From: Glossina fuscipes
Lineage: Eukaryota; Arthropoda; Insecta; Diptera; Glossinidae
DNA length: 64,000 nt
Direction: 5' to 3'
Assembly: GCF_014805625.2 (NCBI RefSeq)
Contig: NW_023998414.1
Span: 30,012,764-30,076,763 of the forward strand
Part shown: positions 37,876 through 51,028 of the stretch, piece after piece
Position numbering within the stretch: the stretch's first letter is position 1
How the letters are laid out: the number at the start of each line of letters is the position of its first letter
The notes under the pieces: generated by a model
Database searches by the model: none
What the model was told of the DNA's origin: nothing
The model's input: only the letters and a program-made list of their open reading frames with translations
Made by a program: the position numbers and the translations under genes

Positions 37876-37990
37876 TTAGATGGACGGACTCCGATGATCC
37901 TGACCGCCCTGGTCGGTCGAATTCGGCAGTTTCGAAATATAAATAAAAAGGCCACAGAGTCGTCTTGAAAGGGCAAAAAGGGAAGTTGCA
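37876..37990 (+). pseudogene. Short mariner transposase fragment
   Basis: One frame reads DSDDPDRPGRSNSAVSKYK, stop, then KGHRVVLKGQKGKLQ. This aligns with the linker and second helix-turn-helix region seen in the neighbouring irritans-type copies (RANSAVVRGNIKKLHKIVLK in the 29.5-kb copy). It is 100 bp upstream of another copy. Confidence 0.6.
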
Positions 37991-38089
37991 ATGCCTGTTG
38001 CACTCTGCGATTCTGCGCATTTTTCTAAGTATGATTGCTTGAGCAATTGTATAGTTGCAATAGAGTGTTCAAATATCTTGTGTCTTATG

Positions 38090-38860
38090 CACATCACTCA
38101 ATAAGTCTCCGCTCTTACACATACTACGCTACGCTAACACTATTCTCGATGGTACCGACCTTCAAAGGAAGCGTATCGAATTCAGTTGTTCTCGTTCAGC
38201 TGCTTTTCTTATTTTCGAAACAATGTCAAAAAAATCTAAATTTCCTTTGTCGATTAAACTTTGCTTTCGAATAAGAAAAAAATACCATTGACAACTAGCC
38301 GCAGGTTGCGGCGACTCTTGATTTTCGAAAAAATAAATTTGTATGTGATGTCATGGTCATTAACATGAAAGAGAATCGTATGGACACCGGTAACGTTGTT
38401 CGGGTAAGAATAAAAAAACTACACAAAATCCTTTTGAAAGACGACAAAGTGAAGTTACGTGAGATAGCTGACACCTTAAAGATACCGGAAGGCAATCTAC
38501 TTAGCGTTTTGCACAAACCTTTGTCCATGAGGAAGCTCTGTTCAAAGTACGTGCCGTCTTTGCACACTTTCAACAGCAACGTTTTAACGATTCAAAGCGC
38601 TGTTAGACTTGTCTAGGTCTACATAATCTACGACAATGAATGAGGCGTGAGTTGATCACTGCTTCGGAGTCAAATGAGCAGTCAGCAATTGAGGGAATGC
38701 CGACCAAAACACTTAAACAGTTACAACTTGTAAACTAATCATCAGGATGTCATGAAATTTTGGTACGTATCGTTCGAAGGCTTATGCAATCCAGAAAGCA
38801 TATGATTTCGTCAACAGTGTTGCCACATAGGTATCAGACGGGGAAGTTATTCAATGATTT
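38090..38860 (+). mobile_element. Second irritans-type mariner relic
   Basis: Left end CACATCACTCAATAAGTCTC at 38090. A degraded inverted copy is at 38833-38860 (CAGACGGGGAAGTTATTCAA on the plus strand). Transposase remains: MSKKSKFPLSIKLCFR (from 38223), then an ORF at 38353-38616 with KKLHKILLKDDKVKLREIAD, TLKIPEGNLLSVLHKPLSMR and KLCSKYVPSLHTF (the second DNA-binding helix-turn-helix region). A trace of ESNEQSA lies near 38670. Same element as the 29.5-kb copy, with different deletions. No catalytic triad survives. Confidence 0.82.
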
Positions 38861-41005
38861 CATATATATACGAACATCATATTTTACTTACGTTAGATCT
38901 GTGATGATAAAAAAATATACATTTTGAATGGCAATTAAAGCTAGGATTCAATGATTTTAAATAAGATCGAATAGAAGATTGTGAATATATATAAGATAGG
39001 TTTATTGACAGAAACTAAGAAGTCTTAGTTTTTTCTTCGCAAGAATCTCAGCAGCAACCGATCGTCGGATGGATGAAGAATCTTATTGACGAAGGTATAG
39101 AGAAATTGGGATGTGAAAGACGAGAATGATGAGCATCAAAGGGAGAAGAGTGAGGTTACAGCAAGTAAAGGCGAATGAATAAAGAACGGTGATACAAAGG
39201 CCACGATGCCTCGTTACCTTTACGCAATATTAACGCTCCCGTTAATCAACAGTGTTAAATAGATTAACTTATTACACATCATTTCCGACTAAAGTTGCTT
39301 ATCTTAAAACGTAAAAGTTTCGTTTGTACATTGGTAATTAGTTATGATACTAAGGCATTCAATAATTTTGTTAGCTCTCTTGATTTTCAAGAAGTAGGAA
39401 GGGTTTACATACTTTAAAAATCATTTGTTCCCAATTGTAAATGTTCAAGGCTTCCACGTGATATATATATAACTTGAAAATTATATCACTAATCTGCTGT
39501 CACGGGCCATAATTATAGTGTGTTTTTATTACGCACTTTAAAGGGCCCTTGATCAAAAATTTTTACTCTATTAGCAAACATTGATTGATATTCGCGAGAA
39601 AGCTATTGCTTGCGACTTCACCTCTGAAAATTCCAAAACTAACTTAATAAATTTAATCCTTTTTGTAAAATTATTTTATGTTATGTTAAATGTAATAAAA
39701 ATTGTGTGACAACAAGCGATCTAACATTCACTCGGTCATCTAAAAGGATCATGATTTTATCGAATTTGAACTTTTTTACTTATCATTTTACTCATACACG
39801 GTACCCTATGCATTGTGGTCTACAGGGTTATGGTTTTTTTTGTTTTTTTCCAAAGTAGTCTAAAAACTTAGTATAATGAATAGTGAAAGAAAATTAGAAC
39901 CAAAAAATGATAAGTCAAAGAAATAAACGATATCGTGTAAAGCAAATATGTAAAAAGTTTTTACTAAATTAATCTTTTCTTAAATTTTTCTATGGCAAAC
40001 CAACGCAAGCCTAACGGGCAAGAAGACATTAAATCACGCTATCCACGGTAGTCTGAAGATAAAAATGAGCGCAAAACTTGTAAATGAAGAAAATCGTATT
40101 AAGAAGAGGAACATTTTTCGGCAACATGTTCACTTGTCACTATGGATAGAAACTTTATTAATCCGATACCGCGTCTCATAAACTCTTAATGCAGCCTTTC
40201 TCTTGCTGTTTAAATTGATTCGACTCAAAATAGACTCTTTACCGTAAGATCACTTTTGATCAAGAAAAGAAAAAAGTTCATCACTTGCAAAATCGTAATT
40301 CGTCATTTTTCGACAACCTTGGCCAAGCTTTTCAAAATGTCACACTAGCGAGCAAATAAATTCCTTTTTCCTTCGTTGCTATTCATTAGCCTTGCAATGC
40401 GTTTTATTAACGAATAATTTGGGTCTTCGGTAAGTGATGAGTGTCCAACATTCGTCTTAGTTGTTGTGTAATCTTTTTGATATGTTTTTTTCCCCCCAAA
40501 CTAACTCATAATTTCCAAAAAAAAAAAAAAAAAAGCAATAAATAAATAATTTCGTCTCTGCAAACAAAATAACAGTACAGAACTCAAAATTTTACTTACA
40601 TAAATATTTATGCACATATCCCAATAAATATTAATTAGTATTTTCCTAAAAGTTTATGTGCATTTTAAAATAATTTTACCAAACCGCACATTTTTAATGA
40701 AATGCATTTCAATTATTTGCCATTAATTAAAAGCTTAAATTTTTCTAAAAATTATTATATTACATTACATATATATTTATATACGTGTTCATATTTACGT
40801 ATATGTCAAGCGCTATACCTTTCCAGCTGTCACGAGAGACTTCATAATCATTTGGAATTCAGTTTAGCTACTTACCAATAATACTAACAACAATGTTTAC
40901 GATTTGTTCCCGTAAACACAAAAAATTATATATAGAGGCTATGCATGTAATACCGAATTGTTAACTAACTGGTGATATGGTGATGCGTTTCCTTTTCCAG
41001 TGTAA

Positions 41006-41042
<37 letters not shown>

Positions 41043-42054
41043 AACAAAGGAAATAATAATTAATATTGATTTATGCTTTATATTTATGTGATATAAAAAA
41101 CAAAAAAACAAAAAAAAAACACAAAAATTCATTACATATATAATAAATTTTAATTAAATTATTTAAAAACAATAGATTATAAAGGAATTCGCTCACATAA
41201 TAATAAACAATAATAACAAAAATGTTGTTGTAAATTTATAATTAAATACATGTCTGGCTTCGATACTCATACGATTTTCTTATGGATATTTATTTTCGTA
41301 GGCCTTTCCGATCATCGTTTCATTGCCATTAAGTCCTGGTTCGAAAATTTTACTTTCTTTATTTATTTATTTATTTTTATTTTTATTTTTTTTTTTTTGT
41401 GTTTCAATTTTCATAGTTTTTGCTACCGACATCAACTAGACAGACAACATGATAACTTCTTTCTTATTAATTTATAAATATTGAAATGCATTACATTAAT
41501 AACATGTTTCTGGGGATGTTACCATAAAATGTTCGTATGTGTATACATACTTGAAATCCTAATTCTTTCCTTTCACATGCATTCCTAACGGTCAACTATT
41601 ATGTGTCACGTAGGCAGATAAAGCCACTAAAAAAAAAAGATTTTGCAAAATTATTGCAAGTTGTTGCAAGCTGATTGGTATGGAAAATCGACGAATTTAG
41701 TAGAAGACCTCTGTTTTCGGAAGTAGGTAAAATTGGTATTCTAAAATAGATGCAAATACAACTACAAAAATGTCCACATTTATTTTATTGGTGATCTTAC
41801 ATTCACTCCACAACATAGAATATCGAAATTTAATTTTTGCACACTTAGGTATATGTAAAACGAAATCGATTTACGATTTTCTTAAGATCTGACTTTTCGT
41901 AAAAATTCCGTTATGCTTAGTTAATTTGAAGTCGTATTTTCAAAAAAATTTTTGCTTGATTTTTCCCGCAAAAAAAGTTCTGACCTGTCGTCGTGTAGTA
42001 AGAAAACCCTTAAGAAGAATCAAAGCAAGTTATCCAAGTCAGCCAAGGTCGACT
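38861..42054. other. 3.2 kb AT-rich region without a recognisable gene
   Basis: Long A runs at 40518-40534 and 41011-41038, T runs at 41366-41398. The ORF at 41250-41477 is Phe/Ile-rich and driven by a TTTA/T tract. Confidence 0.4.
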
Positions 42055-42540
42055 ATTAACTACCCTACACCATGTTGTTTCTTTGTCACTACATAGTACA
42101 CGCTAAACTTTTCTACGTTAAAAAGGATGAATTTTCGTGAAAATTCTTATTAGCGTAGGATCCAAAGAATAGGTCGAGATGATCTAAATCCGGTATAATT
42201 AATTTTTTGTGTTAAATTACTATTTTCCAGTAATTTTCAATTATATCTTTTTGGATTGGTCGAAAAAGTTAAATAACTTTCAATAGCGTTCGTTCTTGAT
42301 TCAAAACACGTCCGTATAGCAATATCTCAAAAATTGCGATCTATAGCTTGAACACAAATATATATGGATAGATATCAGACGTCCGGACGTACAAATAGGC
42401 TTAGATTAATTCAAATTATGACTCTAAATCGATCGGTATAACAATAATAAAAATTGAGTCTATCGTAAGCAATTGTGGATATTACATATATCCGCACTAA
42501 CTTAATATACCACAAGATGTGTAGAGTATAAGTTTTTAAG
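42055..42540 (-). repeat. Family-1 interspersed element, internally deleted copy
   Basis: In minus orientation it opens with TATACTCTACACATCTTGTGGTATATTAAG (plus 42502-42531). It shares GCGGAYRTATGTWA, the core around ACGTCCGGACGTCTGAT and GGATCCTAYSCTAATA with the 44.3-kb copy, and closes at TACCCTACACCATG (42061-42074). Confidence 0.7.
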
Positions 42541-44319
42541 GGGTAAATTTTAGGGGATAAGTGCAGTCCCTGCTCTATTTTCGCATATGTACCACAAAGA
42601 ATATGCCCGAACATTAATAAATGATTTTCATTTCTTTATTTATTATATATAAATATTTAAAGAAATGATATTAATTTTAATAATGTTACTAATTGCTTAA
42701 ACCGAATTGAAATGATATTTCATTTAAATTGTAAAACTTTCATAATTACAGAAACTTTCAATTAATTAAAAATTTGCATTACATAAAATTCAAAGGAACT
42801 TTTTAAAGTTTTATTGAAAAAGAAGCCGTTTTTTTGATAAACAATTTATTGTGAACGCGATTCACCATAACATAATAAATTTTAGTAAATTCAATGCGGG
42901 CCTGAAGAGAAGGAAAACCCGAAAGAAAATAAAAAAAAATAAATAAATAAATAAATAAATAAATAAAACAAAAAAATAAACTATATTGTGTACAGTAATA
43001 GCCAGGCAACAACGTGTTCACATTAACTAAGGGAAATATAGTAAAAATTTTTGCAATAGCTTCCAACCTACAGGTCTAGGCAGCCATATTTAATAATTAC
43101 CAACATGCACAACGGATAAACTTTATTATTCCGCAGAAATAAACAACAGCAAACCCAGATAACGTTAAAGTATGGACACAAACTTGTCTCTATGCAGAAT
43201 CGTTCTTCTTTTTCCTTTTTTTCATTTACAATTTACCACCGTAGTCTTTTTACTTGCTCTTTTTTTTTTTGCTTTTTTTTTTTGTGTTTTCCAAAGTCGT
43301 AGTCGTAATAGTAGTAGTAGCAGTAGTAGTAGTAGAAGTAGTAGTAGTAGTGACCGTAGTACTAGTAAACAACAATATACTTAATTAATTAAATAAAGAC
43401 TATGACCTCAACAACTACATGTAAACGAGCAGTAAACGTTCTAACGTTAAAGAAGCAAACAACAAGAACTAAGTGCTAATACCCTACATTAACGGAATTA
43501 GCCATACGAGGATCAATCGAGGAAGATCAACCATAGCGTATACACTTTTACGGGCATACGGTTTTAGATAAGTTGAGAGAAGAGATTTTCATTTAAGCGA
43601 AAATAATTAGATCATGTAATGCAGTTAGTGCTTATGCTTTGACATAATAATTAGCCGCTCGAAAAATAAACTTTAGACAGTTTATCAGCAGGCGAGGTTC
43701 AACTGCGACCAGAAAACAAACATATTTAAGGATATCTTTGGATACTGTCATCGTTCGTTTTGTTACGTTATTACTTCTTTTTTTCCACTCCTTTTTTTCT
43801 TTTTTTCTTTTTTTTTTTTTTTGCAATTAGACTTTAAGCTATTATTAACATACGGTCGGAACCGTATATATATATATATATATATGTATATATTCAAATA
43901 CATGCATAGATAGATAGATATGCGTATATTCAAGTTTATAGGAAACTTGCTTTGTAGGTAATCTCAGCATTTAAATAATCTGTTGTTTGGCTCCTATTAA
44001 AAACAACTGACGTTTTATTTATAAACGCCATTCTGGGGAACGTTATTGTTGATTATATTATTCCTATATGGAAATATACCGCACATTCGTACATATATAT
44101 ATAGTATGGTATACATATCTACATATCTACATTGTACAACTTAACAAGCACGCATGTGACTGAACATACAAATATTTGTCATCAATGTTGAAAACGTTTT
44201 AAGCTGTTTTACAATTATTACCGCAAACGCGTTGCGGCTGGTGTATTCATTCATTCTCCCTTTCGCTCTGTTTATACGTATGCGTTTAAGGGTTAACATG
44301 CTTTCACTACTTCACACTT
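42541..44319. other. AT-rich region with several microsatellites, no gene seen
   Basis: (AAAT)n at 42940-42967, an (AGT)n array at 43308-43352, (TA)n at 43865-43890 and (GATA)n at 43906-43920. The ORF at 43172-43384 is a by-product of T runs and the AGT array. Confidence 0.45.
43308..43352. repeat. (AGT)n trinucleotide array
   Basis: About fifteen AGT units with single CAG and AAG interruptions; reads as poly-Ser in one frame of a spurious ORF. Confidence 0.9.
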
Positions 44320-45215
44320 GTTATACCCTACACCATTTACGGTGCAGGGCATATTAACTTAGTGCGGACGTATGTTACACCCAAAAGAGTTTACGATAGG
44401 CTCATCTTTTATTATACCAATCGATTCAGAATCATAATCTGAATTGATCTAAGCCTATCTGTACGTCTGATGTCTGTCCATATAAACTTGTGTTCAAGCT
44501 TCAGGTTTCGATTTATGAGATATTTCATTGAAATTGAGTACAGTCACGTGTTTTGATCCATGGACGCACGCTATGGAAAATGGTTCGGATTGGTACACTT
44601 TTTCAAAGACTCCTCATATAACGCCCTATTATTAAAAATTGTTATATAAAAAAAAAAAAATTGCAATTTTCAAAATTTTTCAACAAAAGTGACTAAATAG
44701 TTGTATTTAGTCATTCTAAATTGGTATGGAAAGTTTTGACCGGCTAGGGCAAATTTTTGAACCCTCTCTCATATAATTTTCAATGCTTCATGATGAAAAT
44801 TATAGAACAATAGTAATTGAACATAAAAAAATGAACTGTGCCGAATTTGGATTGTCTCAGCCTATTTTTTTTTTTTTTTTTTTGGATCCTATCCTAATAT
44901 GGATTTTCACGAAAATCAATCCTTTGTAAAAAAAGAAAGTCCAAGTTTCAATATGTGGCGATGCAAACAGACCCATAATGTATATAAATAGTAATTTGAT
45001 ACAAAAATGAAGTCTACAAAATTTTGAACCATCCGCGACTATTTTTGCGTTTTAAGTCCGCTTCCCCCTTGAACACGCACTTGAAAAATTTGCCTTTACA
45101 TAGAAACAAGATATAATTTGTGTGTTCTAGAATAGAAATAAGAATTGTGTTAGACAATGTGGTGGAGGGTATGTAAAGGTCGGCCTTGTCCGACCGACCA
45201 TAATGTTCTTATTTG
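44320..45215 (+). repeat. Family-1 interspersed element, full-length copy
   Basis: Opens with an imperfect palindrome TACCCTACACCATTTACGGTGCAGGGCATA (44322-44351). A GTCTGATGTCTGTCC core (44468-44482) and long AT-rich blocks shared with the copies at 20.8, 21.9 and 42.1 kb follow. It closes with the GC-rich hairpin GTCGGCCTTGTCCGAC (45179-45194) and CATAATGTTCTTATTTG. About 900 bp, no coding capacity. Confidence 0.78.
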
Positions 45216-47139
45216 TTTTTATATATTTGTTTACAGCGCGCGTACTCAGCGCGATGGTTACATTAATTGCTTCGCATTTAAAAATTTTATATTTTCTCGC
45301 ATCTTAAAACGTTTAGGTATTAGTTTCAAAATTGATTTATAAGTGTGTCCGTCATTTCGTTAAATGTTTCGCATTAGCAATGGTATTAAATTTAGCTTCA
45401 TCGTTTAGCTACCACCAGTATTGTATTAGTATTGAGATTGACATTAGCATTTGTACTGGCGCTACCATTACCATTGACCATTGATAGCATCAGCAATTAT
45501 AAAGTCGGGCTTCTTACAAGTCCAGTGCAAAAATGATGCTGATTCAAATTAAAATAAGTAAAAAAATTATATTCGTGTGCGAAATTACGTTTGACGTTTA
45601 CTGATGCCCGTATGGCTACTACAGACATAGGATAGGGTAAACGGGGAAGCTATTATTATTGTACCTTTTTTTGTAGATTCAATATAATCGATTTAGGAAC
45701 CCGCACCTCTGTCATTGACTTTCGAGATTTGCTTTCGTTGCCGATTGAAAAAAGGACCAGGGACCGCTTTAGATTCCGAAGCGATTTATGCTTTCATCGT
45801 CAGTTATCGAATCAGATTTTATTAATGCCATTCGTATTAGTGTCATGCGTTCTAATATTGTACGTTTGTCCACGAAATCAAGCGTTCGAAGAAGAATGGT
45901 AGAAAACATATCTAACTACAAAAATGAAACCTAACACATACTGTTGTGATCGAAAAGTATCGGAAGGAAGTTTTCCTCGATTATCATGATATTACGTACT
46001 CTGCAATTTCCCCGCCTGGTCGCAATGCTGGCAAAATGATGGCAGTTAATTTTAGTCTTTAGATCACTGTAACAACCATGTGTACGTACGAAAAAATAGA
46101 TCACTGAAGAGTTGTCTAATCATATCTTAATATATACCTACCTACGTCACATATCTTCTTTTACTGAAATTATTAAAATTGACTCAAAATAGGATACATT
46201 TTTCTATTATCGAACTGCAGTGGCAGTGCATGGGCAAAAGTTTACATTAAATGTTGAGGGTGCGCTTGTAAAATCAACTTGCTATGTGATTTAAAATTTT
46301 ATTCTTGTTCGACAAATGAAAAACGCATGGGTTGCGTCAAGGAATTTTACCAAGCCATCACGGACTACTTTTACTAACTGTGCCGATAGTACAACTTTTC
46401 ACATTCTGCTTGCATTCTCCATCCATCGAATATCGCATTATTCTCGAGACTCGAAAAAACGTTTTGGAAATATTAATGCATGGAATAAAAAAGCAAGATT
46501 GGAAACTTGATAGCATTGTACATTATTTCTTAATTACATAAAAAGGACAAACGCCCGATTTTGCTAAGCGATCAGTATACTTTGAGCGCAAAATTATTGT
46601 AAAATACAAACAACTTTTAATTACGAGATATCCGTGTTGGTAGCATTTAATATTGACCGCTTCATCCGATTTTTACACTTTAGATACACTTTTGTGCCTC
46701 CCAAACGTAGGCTTGCTACGGCAAATCGATCTCGCTAATAATGGCGATGATACGTTCAGATCTATCCATGTAACAAGCAAAGTAGGACGCAAAACGATTT
46801 TCTTATGCATCGTTCGGATAAAGGAAAAAATGCTCTCGCCGGATACTCTTTATTTGGTACAGAACTTTGGCATCTTCGTTGTCATTTTTGTTAAGACAAA
46901 TGTTGAATCATTAAAAGAGAAAAAAAAAAAACCAACTTCGGACATGTACGTCCTCTGCATGTGGTTTTACTCATCTAAGGGAAAATTACTGTTTCATGTT
47001 AACATATCTAATAATCTCATCTCTGTTTAAATTTTAGTTAAAGGCAGAGTCGAGTTACATTGTATCAAACCGACAAATTATTACTTCGATTTAAAGTGGA
47101 AAGAGTAAATATCGTATATCATGAATAAGTTCAGATAAA
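45216..47139. other. AT-rich region, no gene confirmed
   Basis: Contains the 125-codon ORF 46653-47030 (plus), which has balanced composition in its first half but no recognised domain. Nothing else stands out. Confidence 0.35.
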
Positions 47140-47680
47140 AATTTTTATACCCTATATCGTCTGTGGTGCAAGGCTATATTAAGCTTGTGCAGGCAAATGC
47201 AGCTCCCAAAAGAACTTGAGATAAACACCTCTTTTATTATACCGATCAATTCAGAATAACATATTAAATCGGAGAGGTGTATTAATTGTGTCAAAACGTT
47301 TGCAACGCCCACACTAAGCAACTTGATCAGCATCAAATTCTAAATGGATTTAAGCATGTCCGTCTGTTCGTTTGTGCATTTGTACGTTTGCGTAACTGCG
47401 TAGTATCTGTACGCGACAATGAAGATATCGCCTACAATTTGCAAAAAAATTTTGGAAGTGACTTAAAAATTTCTCACGTACGCACCTACAACGCCCAAAC
47501 GTCTATGGGACAAAAACTTTTATTTTGCAAATAAAAGAAATCAACCTCGCCCACTCCCTATCATAGAGTACGCACAAAAATGTAGTTTTTTTTTTTAAAT
47601 TTTTTTCGTCATTTTTAGGATGACAGTGGCGGGTATAAAAAATTCGATCACAACCAAATATAATTTTCTTCTTTGTTATT
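47140..47680. repeat. Composite of a family-1 end joined to a family-2 copy
   Basis: Positions 47145-47265 match the hairpin end of family 1 (TACCCTATATCGTCTGTGGTGCAAGGCTATATTAAG). From about 47265 the sequence matches family 2 in minus orientation: ACGTTTGCAACGCCCA is shared with the 31.6-kb copy, and a GTCCGTCTGTTCG core lies at 47352-47364. It ends near 47680 with TTCTTCTTTGTTATTTTT. Confidence 0.6.
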
Positions 47681-48784
47681 TTTCAAAATTTGATGTTAGC
47701 TTTCGACGACGTACACTTCTATACAAACTACCATAGGTTATTAAACGGTAGTAAATTAATAAATGAATCAAAGCGACAGCAACGATAACAAGAACAACTA
47801 TTGCAGCAGCCAAAAGTGCATAAGGGACACTGACAGAAATTATGTACACTTACATGTAAAATTGTTTACTTTCGCATGTTCTTGTCCTTATGCATAATTA
47901 AGGATACATATCAGACTAGTTACGGTCAAACTATGGTACGTCGGCATGTTAGTAGTGTTATGCAATTAGTAGTAACAACTACCGACCACTCAATAATTAA
48001 TCGACTCAAGAGAAATTTCATTTTCATTCGAAGTGAAATAAATATTTTAATGCATGAATAAAACGTATAGCTGTAGTTGTTTAAAAATTGTCATCACACT
48101 ACATTTATGATAATTGTTGACGACACGAATCCACTCATTCCCTCGCATATAATCGCTCGAGCAATGTTCATCACAAATTAGCAAAGTACAGAAAATCAAT
48201 TATTGACAAACATTGACATTTGGAATTAACTGACGGCATTTTTTGTGACTAAGCGTAATATTGTTGTGCCCACCACGCACAAAATTCTTTTAAGGTAGAC
48301 AGTTGAATCCTAGCATACATTTTTCCACTTTTGCGTTGCAGTTAAAATTTAAATGTGGAACCGATCCAATCAATCTACATATGTGCAATGGGTAAGAGCG
48401 TATTGTACTATTTTTCAAAGTATTTTTCTCGGTCGTCTTGATTTATTAGGGCCAAGTCGAAACACAAAACACAGCAATTAGTAAAAAGCTCCACGATTCT
48501 TGCGGTTTTCAGTATCCAATACATAGCCACGAGAAGAATCGATTTCTTTTTTGGTTGATAGTTGCCGCTAGCATGTTAATGATCCTTCAGAATAAATCAC
48601 GTCTTCGAACAATTGCACCAAGCAAGTGTTAAAAGCAATTAAACAGCGATTTTTACTGGCAGAAAATCAATTATTTAAGTGATTTCCTAGTATTAAGATT
48701 ATATTAGCACACGTACAGTCCTGTAGCAGACACCCTGATATCAAATAAACCTCAAATGAATATAAAAGAATTGAAAAGTTTGAT
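47681..48784. other. AT-rich gap, no gene seen
   Basis: CAR/AAC-rich patch at 47770-47830; no ORF worth defending. Confidence 0.4.
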
Positions 48785-49320
48785 GAAGAGTTTTTCAAAA
48801 AATTTTGTCGCTTATTGCCATCTTTCCGGCAACATGGCGATAGCTTGTCGAAAGAACGATATCAGTTTGCTTCATTGCCGCACACCTTCAGCATTTCGAA
48901 ACCGAGTGCCAGTCAAGCCTTGCTGAATCGATTTGAACAAGTGGTAATTTGAAGACGCTATGACTAGTGAGCACGCTGCGTGCGGTAGAACTTCCCATTC
49001 GAACTGCGGTAGTGTAGAGAGCAAGAGCTATCACTCGTGCAACAACGTCAAGCGTTGTCAAGCAAGAGCATAACCATGCGTCTGTTAATTGCTAATGCTG
49101 GTCTTTTCTGCAGCAATATATCGTTCAATTTGGTCAATTGACGTCGGTAACAGTTGCTGCAGTAACAGTTGCATTCGATTTTGGCATCTCTTCTACGGCA
49201 AAACTTCATTACCAAAGATATTCTGCTTCGGTATCGATGTGGATAGCTCCCTTGGATTAAGCCATGACTTTTTTTTTTTGCGCTTGGAATTGGCATAGTA
49301 GATTCACTTTTCACAATACG
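48785..49320 (-). pseudogene. Decayed mariner transposase, C-terminal half
   Basis: On the minus strand, pieces in mariner order are SAKKKSHG, YRRQLTKLNDILLQKRP and MVMLLLDNA (ORF 49048-49314). Downstream frames give SNYHLFKSIQQGL, FRNAEGV, LPERWQ and a C-terminal FFEKL near 48800. These correspond to the second catalytic Asp region (LLHDN), the YHLF block and the end of the protein. The third catalytic Asp region (usually APSDYHLF) reads SSNYHLF. The shared LTKLND/VNKLND and LLQK pattern suggests the same family as the 23.2-kb relic. Confidence 0.8.
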
Positions 49321-50639
49321 GTACAGAAAGCTATTGCCTTTTTATGTCCGTTGCCTTATTCTCAGCAATAGATATTTCGCTGACCAAACTACATGCAAGC
49401 ACCTAATATATCTATAAAAAACGATTAGTAATCGAATACTTACTTTTGCATAATAAATCTGATAAATTGATGCTTTACTAATGGCAAATATGAAATATTC
49501 CAAATTTATATTTATTTAAACAATGATTGAAGGACATAATAAAAGAGTAATGAACAAACTGTCAATTCGACTTAAAATCTTAGGATAGCGCACAGCAAGT
49601 ACATATATGTATAAATTTTATATACACTCTTTAAAGTGTCTTGCTGAGTCTTGTAATCAAAAATTTCGTAAACGAGCAATCATCAATTATGTGTACGCGA
49701 GCAAAGAAACAAAGCACATTTTCCAGATTTATATGATTTTTAAACATACATATGCATATATGAGTGAAAAAATTCATTTAAATTCGTTTATTTTAATAGA
49801 TATAAAGATAATGTCCGAAAAATATGGAAAAGAAGATAAAATCACTTTTCCTCTCATTCCCGTTCTTATGATTCACGTTCAAAAAAAAAAAGAAAAAAAC
49901 ACACAGCATAATCATAAAAAACCACAATTTCATTTTTAAAACAAATTACCGCAATTTAAATGATAAAATTCAAAGGCCATGAAAAACCATTACGTTTATT
50001 ATTATTATAACGAAGCGTGGAGCACGCATTCCGGTATGAATGCATTTGCATAAAATGATAACGGCGATCATATTGAGTACTTATATATGCGCATATATAC
50101 ATACATATTTATACATAAATAAATATGTATTATATAAAATCGTGCGCCTGTATAAATGGTGTTGGCGGTGATTTGTATGAATTTATACGAAAGGCATTCG
50201 CAATATTTTGTATAATTGCTGAGGAAATGCTCAAAATTTATTTTATTTAACTTTTTCAACCGCTATTTTATGGTGATTGATTTTTCAAAATTCAGTTAAT
50301 CATTTCTGAAATTCACTTACATCTATCTATACTTACATGAGCATATTCTTTTTTGATATATATATATATATATATATCTATACTTGTTTTTTTTTTTTTT
50401 TTTTTTTGGTTATTTAAAAACGAAAACCAAAAAATTTAGCCAAACAAAAATAAGCTTAATCTACACTTTTATGAATTTATGCCCGTTGAAGTGCATGACG
50501 TCTATCGTTATAGTTTAGAAAAGTAAAAACGCTATAATAGGCGACGGCCCACCATTGAATACTTTATAACGCTTCGCTTAATGGAGCTATTTATCTAAAT
50601 GGTTCTTCAAAATACGACATTATATGGAAAATGTTCGAA
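49321..50639. other. AT-rich gap, no gene seen
   Basis: (TA)n at 50356-50378 then ACTTG and a T run at 50388-50408. The Lys-rich ORF 49607-49939 shows no domain. Confidence 0.4.
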
Positions 50640-50935
50640 AACTGATCCGATCAGAACCATTTTGAATAGGATTCGCCCTTAGGCCAAGGCACATCAATGC
50701 ATCAAACTTCATCAAAATATTTCAAAATTTACTGACTGTAAGTTGGCCACAAGAAAAGAAAACGGACAGACGGACAAATAAGTTTATATCGATTCAGAAA
50801 GTGACTCGAAGTCAACAGAAAGTGACTCTGAATCGATCGATATAATAAAGAGGTGAGTGTTTTTTTGGGCGTTACATACATCTGCACAAAATTAATGCAC
50901 CCTTCTATCACGAGTGGTGTAGGGTAGAAAAATGA
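50640..50935 (-). repeat. Family-1 interspersed element, end fragment
   Basis: Minus orientation: TACCCTACACCACTCGTGATAGAAGGGTG end (plus 50900-50928), GCGTTACATACATCTGC, and a core with GGACAGACGGACAAATAAG (50764-50782). Two near-identical AGAAAGTGACTC blocks sit next to the core. Confidence 0.7.
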
Positions 50936-51028
50936 CTTATATGAATATTTATGAAACAATTATAAATTAATGCAAAACAAATGAAAAGTAAAGGTACGCA
51001 ACTGCAGATTGTAAGCTTCTTCTTGCTA

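Noticed and set aside
46653..47030. 125-codon plus-strand ORF, considered as a THAP/P-element-like transposase piece
   Set aside because: No motif could be aligned with confidence and the second half is driven by an A run; left as unexplained.
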